Origin: Pseudoselenomonas ruminantium
GTDB taxonomy: Bacteria > Bacillota > Negativicutes > Selenomonadales > Selenomonadaceae
Direction of reading: 5' to 3'
NCBI GenBank assembly: GCA_015058655.1
Contig: SVBX01000028.1
Location: 1 to 42,365 of the forward strand
Length of the DNA: 42,365 bases
Below, one piece after another: positions 39,079 to 42,365 of the stretch. A program made the position numbers and the translations under genes. The notes under the pieces are model-generated. The model had not been told where the DNA came from. It worked only from the letters and a program-made list of their open reading frames with translations, and did no database searches. Every line of letters starts with the position of its first letter. Positions within the stretch are counted from its first letter, which is position 1.

Positions 39079-39279
39079 TTACTCTTGGATAGGATATACC
39101 GCATCATAAACCATCTCCATGCCCTTCCAGGTCACTTCCAATACTTCGTTTGTAACATCTTCAACGCCGTCCCAGACATCCTTGGCGGTATCTTCAACAA
39201 AATCCACAACATCACCAACCCAACTACCACCAGCCACCGTGTCCAATTCCATCATGTTAAGTTCTTTCTTGTCCATCAT
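39079..39279 (-). CDS. Double-glycine leader peptide (microcin/bacteriocin-like)
   Basis: I chose the ATG at 39279 (66 residues), because AAAGGAG lies 9 bases upstream; an ATG at 39288 would abut that site. The leader MMDKKELNMMELDTVAGG is a standard C39-peptidase leader. The mature part would be 48 residues (SWVGDVVDFVEDTAKDVWDG..), strongly acidic, without Cys, with spaced Val/Trp residues suggesting an amphipathic helix. No immunity gene is adjacent. It lies on the opposite strand from precursor 2 and has no P1-P3 type promoter; a TTGACA lies upstream on the minus strand near 39352. Processing by the exporter at 30703 is likely but inferred. It may be a bacteriocin, or a signalling peptide. 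Confidence 0.75.
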   Translation of the reverse strand: MMDKKELNMMELDTVAGGSWVGDVVDFVEDTAKDVWDGVEDVTNEVLEVTWKGMEMVYDAVYPIQE

Positions 39280-39432
39280 TTTTGACATCTCCTTTCTTTT
39301 GTGTTTAGTTGACTTTGTTTACCTTTGTCTATACTTACGATTGATAATGTCAAGCATTACAAAAATTATTTCAACATCAATATACACTTTTTGAACTGGG
39401 GGACATAAAGAACAGAGTAAAAGATAAAACTG

Positions 39433-39462
39433 AGGCGCTGTGATTTCACAGCGCCTTTTTTT
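39433..39462 (+). terminator. Strong terminator with no gene directly upstream
   Basis: AGGCGCTGTGA / TCACAGCGCCT with a 2-base loop and a run of seven T residues, in plus orientation. The nearest plus-strand gene ends at 38720, and another terminator lies between. Confidence 0.9.
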
Positions 39463-39500
39463 GTTATCACTACGAACGCTGAAAATATAGCAGAGGGAAG

Positions 39501-39525
39501 TGATTCTTAATTAAATATAAATCAT
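39501..39525. repeat. Right copy of the 25-bp repeat flanking the cargo
   Basis: 24 of 25 bases equal 13258-13282. The sequence on either side of the two copies is not similar, so the match is confined to the repeat. Confidence 0.75.
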
Positions 39526-39568
39526 GTGACTCGGTTCATTATGTGCCTTTTATTTTTGCGTATAATAT

Positions 39569-39597
39569 TTGTATTAAGACATAAAACATGGTATACT
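39569..39597 (+). promoter_or_regulatory. Promoter sharing its core with the one at 7000
   Basis: TTGTAT (39569-39574), 17 bases and TATACT (39592-39597). From ATTAAGAC to TATACT, about 25 bases are identical to the promoter at 7000-7028. It lies 34 bases before the ATG at 39631. Confidence 0.75.
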
Positions 39598-39630
39598 AGG
39601 TATAGATTTTGATTCGTGGGAGGTTTCATC

Positions 39631-39948
39631 ATGGAAATGGATCTCTATAATCTCCTGCAGACTGGCAATATTGTCGTTGACCGCAACGGAGGAAAAGGCA
39701 TTGTGGTGGTCGATGATAGCAAGCTGGATGCAGAAGGTCAGGCAACGATTTATATTGCCCATGAGGACTACAAAGTAGATGTGCGCCGGAATTATGACCT
39801 TGACCTGCGCGGTCAATGGTTCGGTGAAGACATCATGAAAATAGTGGAATCGAACCTGACGGCGATTCGTGAGAATGGTTTGGATGCAGCCCAATATGGC
39901 AAGGTTCTTTGGCAACGCCCGGAGGAAAGTTATGAATGTACCCATTGA
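39631..39948 (+). CDS. Plasmid protein of unknown function (105 residues)
   Basis: The ATG follows GGGAGGT. The product is acidic and soluble (LLQTGNIVVDRNGGKGIVVVDDSK, YIAHEDYKVDVRRNYDLDLRGQW) with no signal or membrane segment. It reads like a small beta-rich domain followed by a helix. It overlaps the next gene by 17 bases, so the two are one unit. I recognise no family; the position right after the cargo boundary suggests backbone. Confidence 0.7.
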   Translation: MEMDLYNLLQTGNIVVDRNGGKGIVVVDDSKLDAEGQATIYIAHEDYKVDVRRNYDLDLRGQWFGEDIMKIVESNLTAIRENGLDAAQYGKVLWQRPEESYECTH

Positions 39949-40531
39949 AGAATGTGAGGAAATCATTGGTTATCGCCAGTATTGGCTGCTGAATGATATT
40001 GAGCATAAAGATATTTTTAAGTTCCTTTGGGATGATTGTGATACCTTGGAGGAGTTCAAGGGGCTTTTGTATAGTGACCCCAATATCTGCAATACTAAGG
40101 CTGCCGGATGGTTTCTCCATTATGATAGCGAGGCTGCGGAGTTCTTTCTTTCTCAATGGTTCGGGAGGCAGAAACGTAGATTTTGCTTGGACTGCAAGCA
40201 GAAGTTTATTATCGTGGAAAATGCTGGCATCAAAAATATGATACCCACGGCTATGCTTTCATTGCATTCTTTGGATGAGCACAGAGAACAGGACTTCTAT
40301 GTGGCCATTGTTGATGATGATGATTTCAATCCTCTGCTGTTTAGGTTCCATTCCCTAATTTGTGGCGATGATTTTAAGGTTGATGGGCATCCAGTACGGG
40401 GCAATTATGCTGTTTACTATGGTAATGGCTATTTAGTGCTTTGGAGGCAATCTGATACTGCGTTGGAGGCTTTGCTAGAAACTGGCATTTATGAGGATGA
40501 ATGCCAGATTGGAGCCACGCAGCACATGTAG
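39932..40531 (+). CDS. Plasmid protein of unknown function (199 residues)
   Basis: I chose the ATG at 39932, with GGAGGA 5 bases upstream and inside the end of the previous gene. Tryptophan- and acid-rich N-terminal half (YRQYWLLNDIEHKDIFKFLWDDC); a C-x-x-C pair in RRFCLDCKQKF near residue 90; then IVDDDDFNPLLFRFHSLICGDDF and YAVYYGNGYLVLWRQ. The cysteine pair could hold a metal, but no second pair is close enough to be convincing. It has no signal peptide and no recognised family. Confidence 0.72.
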   Translation: MNVPIEECEEIIGYRQYWLLNDIEHKDIFKFLWDDCDTLEEFKGLLYSDPNICNTKAAGWFLHYDSEAAEFFLSQWFGRQKRRFCLDCKQKFIIVENAGIKNMIPTAMLSLHSLDEHREQDFYVAIVDDDDFNPLLFRFHSLICGDDFKVDGHPVRGNYAVYYGNGYLVLWRQSDTALEALLETGIYEDECQIGATQHM

Positions 40532-41118
40532 GTAGTTCTTCGACTTTTTGAAAAAAGTAATACATAAAACAAATCTATATGCTTTTTAAGGCAGACTTTT
40601 TGAAGGTCTGTCTTTTTTTGTGCTTTTTTTGGGCGTTCCCCTGCGGGTCGGGCTTTCGTAAATGGAGCCAGCAAAGCTGTCTCCACCCTTCGGGCTTCAA
40701 TCCCTAACGTGGGGTTCGGGGTTCGTGGCCTGTGGCAGCGCAGGGCAGGCGGCAGACCCTGCGCTTTACGTTAGCAGCCGGCCGGAGCCGGGGGAAGGTT
40801 ACGTTATCGCCCATCCAGCCCGTAGGCCAGGGGCTGAATAGGCTCAGTTACTTTTGTTTACGCCTCGTAGAGCAGGAGGCGTAAACATGGAGGCTTTCAG
40901 CTTTCCTTGCAGGAAAGCAAAAAGCAATTTAATCTATTCTTTTTTTTTGCCGGGGCAAAGCCTATCACACCCTCCTTCCACCTGCAAGGCCAAGCCGCTT
41001 CGCGGTGCTGCGCAGCCTTGCGGGTTCCCTCCGGGCGCGATACCTTCCGGCCATCAAAAAAAAAGAAAAACGCAGCAGGGGGTTCGGAAAGAACTCTCAA
41101 GCTAAAAAGGAGTGTTTC
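40532..41118. other. GC-rich intergenic region with hairpins before the radC-like gene
   Basis: No gene I would defend. After a terminator (40589-40619) the base composition turns GC-rich. A perfect 11-bp inverted repeat GTTTACGCCTC/GAGGCGTAAAC with a 9-base loop lies at 40856-40886, and a 7-bp one GCTTTCC/GGAAAGC at 40900-40918. TTACGTTA occurs twice, at about 40765 and 40799. An ATG at 40887 follows AGGAGGCGTAAAC and opens 72 codons ending at 41105, but the product is low-complexity (many K, P, S and Q) and is not convincing. A regulatory RNA or single-stranded promoter of a transfer leading region is possible. Confidence 0.5.
40589..40619 (+). terminator. Terminator after the two-gene unit
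   Basis: GGCAGAC / GTCTGTC (one G-T pair) with a 9-base loop and seven T residues. Confidence 0.8.
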
Positions 41119-41709
41119 ATGATGAAAAATTACGACATGACTACAAAGACGGATGCAGAAATGCTTGCTAGGCTCTTAAACCTTCCTGAAAAGGCTCTGC
41201 AATCTCACACGTTGCAGGAGGTGATGACCTCCCCAATGGCCATCAAAGGCGTGGGAGAAAAGAGCACGGAAAAATTGATGATGCTTAATGAACTTTCCCG
41301 CCGTTGGAGCATGGAAACAAATTCTATTGACACCATTCACAGCCCCGAAGATGTAGCGCATTATCTTATGCCGAGATACAGGGACGAAATGAGAGAACAT
41401 TTTGTGTTGGTGCTATTGAATACGAAAAATCACATCATAGCAACACCTGTTGTATCTATTGGAAGCCTTTCCGCTTCAGTAGTACACCCTAGAGAGGTAT
41501 TCAAGGAAGCTATTTTATATTCTGCGGCCGCTATGATTCTTGTTCATAATCACCCATCAGGCGACCCAACGCCAAGCCGTGAAGACAAGGCGGTGACAGA
41601 AAGACTGGTCAAGGGAGGAAAAATTTTGGATATACCTGTTTTAGACCATGTGATTTTAGGCAGATACCACTTTTTCAGCTTCAAGGAAAAAGGGTTGATG
41701 AATAACTAA
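41119..41709 (+). CDS. radC: RadC-like JAB/MPN+ domain protein
   Basis: The 196-residue product has an ATG at 41119 with AAAAAGGAG 6 bases upstream. An N-terminal helix-hairpin-helix-like part (LLNLPEKALQ.., AIKGVGEKSTEKLMML) is followed by the JAB domain: EHFVLVLLNTKNHIIATPVVSIGSL, the zinc motif VHNHPSGDPTPSREDK, and ILDIPVLDHVILG. This is the RadC (former DNA repair) family. Plasmid and integrative-element copies are frequent next to anti-restriction and leading-region genes. The metal ligands are intact. The exact biochemical role of the family is not settled. Confidence 0.92.
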   Translation: MMKNYDMTTKTDAEMLARLLNLPEKALQSHTLQEVMTSPMAIKGVGEKSTEKLMMLNELSRRWSMETNSIDTIHSPEDVAHYLMPRYRDEMREHFVLVLLNTKNHIIATPVVSIGSLSASVVHPREVFKEAILYSAAAMILVHNHPSGDPTPSREDKAVTERLVKGGKILDIPVLDHVILGRYHFFSFKEKGLMNN

Positions 41710-41726
41710 ACAAACAAAATGGAAAG

Positions 41727-41750
41727 CCCCACCGTCAAGGGACGGCGGGG
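41727..41750. repeat. Hairpin before the DUF3846-like gene
   Basis: CCCC-A-CCGTC / GACGG-C-GGGG with a 4-base loop and one mismatch, without a T run. It may be an attenuator or an RNA-stability element. Confidence 0.4.
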
Positions 41751-41772
41751 GAAGAAATGGAGAATTGACACC

Positions 41773-42168
41773 ATGAAAAAAATGATTGTACTTACTTTCG
41801 AAATTGACCACGAAAATTTTAAGATTTCCCCGCAAATCAGAAGCATCGACAAAGAAAATTCCCTGCATGAAAAATATAAATATATCGGGTGCGATTTGGT
41901 GGACTGTAAAGACTTTGATATTGACGGTAAAACCTATACAGTATGGTTTGATGATGAATTTTTAGTAAAAGGGCGAGCCGTTCCCACCATGCTGATAAAT
42001 GAGGACGGATATAAAACCATACTTTGCAACAACCTTCTTTTTACTGGCTTCACAGATGACGGCGAGGAAAGAGGCTTGAAGCTGGACGAAGTGCATAAAA
42101 TCATAGATTACATATACAATACACGGCAGGAACTTATGAACGAAGTTCACGCCATGATGAAGCAATAA
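41773..42168 (+). CDS. DUF3846-like plasmid protein
   Basis: I chose the ATG at 41773 (131 residues), with GGAG 10 bases upstream; an ORF reading from 41719 lacks a site. The middle of the protein (YKYIGCDLVDCKDFDIDGKTYTVWFDDEFLVKGRAVPTML.., NNLLFTGFTDDGEERGL) resembles DUF3846, a small domain common on Firmicute conjugative elements and phages. The C-terminus is helical (EVHKIIDYIYNTRQELMNEVHAMM). It sits 63 bases after the RadC-like gene and is closed by a terminator. The DUF3846 assignment is by pattern and may be wrong. Confidence 0.7.
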   Translation: MKKMIVLTFEIDHENFKISPQIRSIDKENSLHEKYKYIGCDLVDCKDFDIDGKTYTVWFDDEFLVKGRAVPTMLINEDGYKTILCNNLLFTGFTDDGEERGLKLDEVHKIIDYIYNTRQELMNEVHAMMKQ

Positions 42169-42170
42169 GG

Positions 42171-42215
42171 AAAGCCACCAGCCACCGCGCCAAGCGCGGC
42201 AGCTGGTGGCTTTTT
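42171..42215 (+). terminator. Terminator after the DUF3846-like gene
   Basis: GCCACCAGC / GCTGGTGGC with an inner CCGCGC/GCGCGG and a 5-T run. A second hairpin CCCCGC TTAC GCGGGG follows at 42225-42240. Confidence 0.88.
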
Positions 42216-42290
42216 CCAAAATCGCCCCGCTTACGCGGGGAACAGTTGGAGGTTCGTGATATAATGATACTATGGTTATGTTACAAAGAA

Positions 42291-42365
42291 GAGTCTATCC
42301 CGGATTTTGTGTAAACCTCCCCAGTGATGTAAAATAGGAGCATCATTTGGGGAGGTTTTATCATG
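42291..42365 (+). mobile_element. Left end of an IS256-type insertion sequence (cut by the window)
   Basis: The terminus GAGTCTATCCCGGATTTTGT followed by GTAAAC resembles IS256-family inverted repeats (the TCC..TTGTGTAAA type). After GTGATGTAAAAT and a GGGGAGG site, the last three bases (42363-42365) are ATG, most likely the transposase start. The target duplication would include ACAAAGAA (42283-42290), if it is 8 bases long. Confidence 0.7.

Larger units (their letters stand above)
39289..39630. other. Intergenic region at the right cargo boundary
   Basis: No gene is seen. The left part is the minus-strand leader of the double-glycine peptide. Then come a plus-strand terminator (39433-39462), the right 25-bp flanking repeat (39501-39525) and the promoter at 39569-39597. 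Confidence 0.7.

Noticed and set aside
40887..41105. A 72-codon ORF with a good ribosome site before the radC-like gene
   Set aside because: The product is low-complexity, overlapping frames look equally plausible, and the region is hairpin-rich. I treated it as non-coding, without excluding a leader ORF.

Overview
This window looks like part of a large conjugative plasmid from a Gram-negative-type Firmicute (Negativicutes; a Selenomonas, Mitsuokella or Megamonas relative is my best guess, inferred and not proven). The genes use strong Firmicute-type Shine-Dalgarno sites and TTGACA/TATAAT promoters. They nevertheless encode outer-membrane machinery: TolC, VirB9/VirB10 and a two-partner-type filamentous adhesin. 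No chromosomal housekeeping gene, rRNA or tRNA was seen.

Backbone, left part (1-13.3 kb). A minus-strand transfer operon runs off the left edge: VirB2/TrbC pilin, VirB8/TrbF, VirB9/TrbG, a VirB10 split into two proteins, and a VirD4/TraG coupling protein. A divergent XRE regulator follows. Next comes an AT-rich replication origin with 21-bp iterons and four DnaA boxes, a small HTH protein, and a Rep_3-type initiator. An oriT with a MOBQ/RSF1010-like nic motif lies just before a MobA/MobL relaxase. A VirB1-like lytic transglycosylase and a small coupled ORF close this part. Together these genes describe replication and self-transfer.

Cargo (13.3-39.5 kb), with visibly higher GC than the backbone. 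A 14.5-kb gene on the minus strand encodes a 4847-residue LktA/FHA-like adhesin, preceded by a Nif11-leader peptide gene. Divergently, a plus-strand operon encodes two HlyD-type adaptors, a C39-peptidase ABC exporter, a second ABC exporter with a non-peptidase N-terminal domain (the NHLP pair), a TolC and an ECF-like sigma factor. After it come a 90-residue protein and a second Nif11-leader peptide. A double-glycine peptide lies on the opposite strand. Three genes, including both Nif11 precursors, carry the same promoter (TGTAA, exactly 16 bases, GCATA), which I infer is read by the local sigma factor. No peptide-modifying enzyme is visible. The cargo sits between two 25-bp near-identical AT-rich repeats (24/25), about 26.2 kb apart.

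Backbone, right part (39.5-42.4 kb). Two overlapping unknown genes are transcribed from a promoter whose core is identical to one near the origin. A GC-rich hairpin-containing intergenic region follows, then a RadC-like JAB-domain protein, a DUF3846-like protein and the left end of an IS256-type insertion sequence, whose apparent start codon is the last three bases of the window.

The most unusual content is the cargo: a sigma-controlled export system for apparently unmodified Nif11-type peptides, linked to a giant adhesin and carried on a conjugative plasmid.
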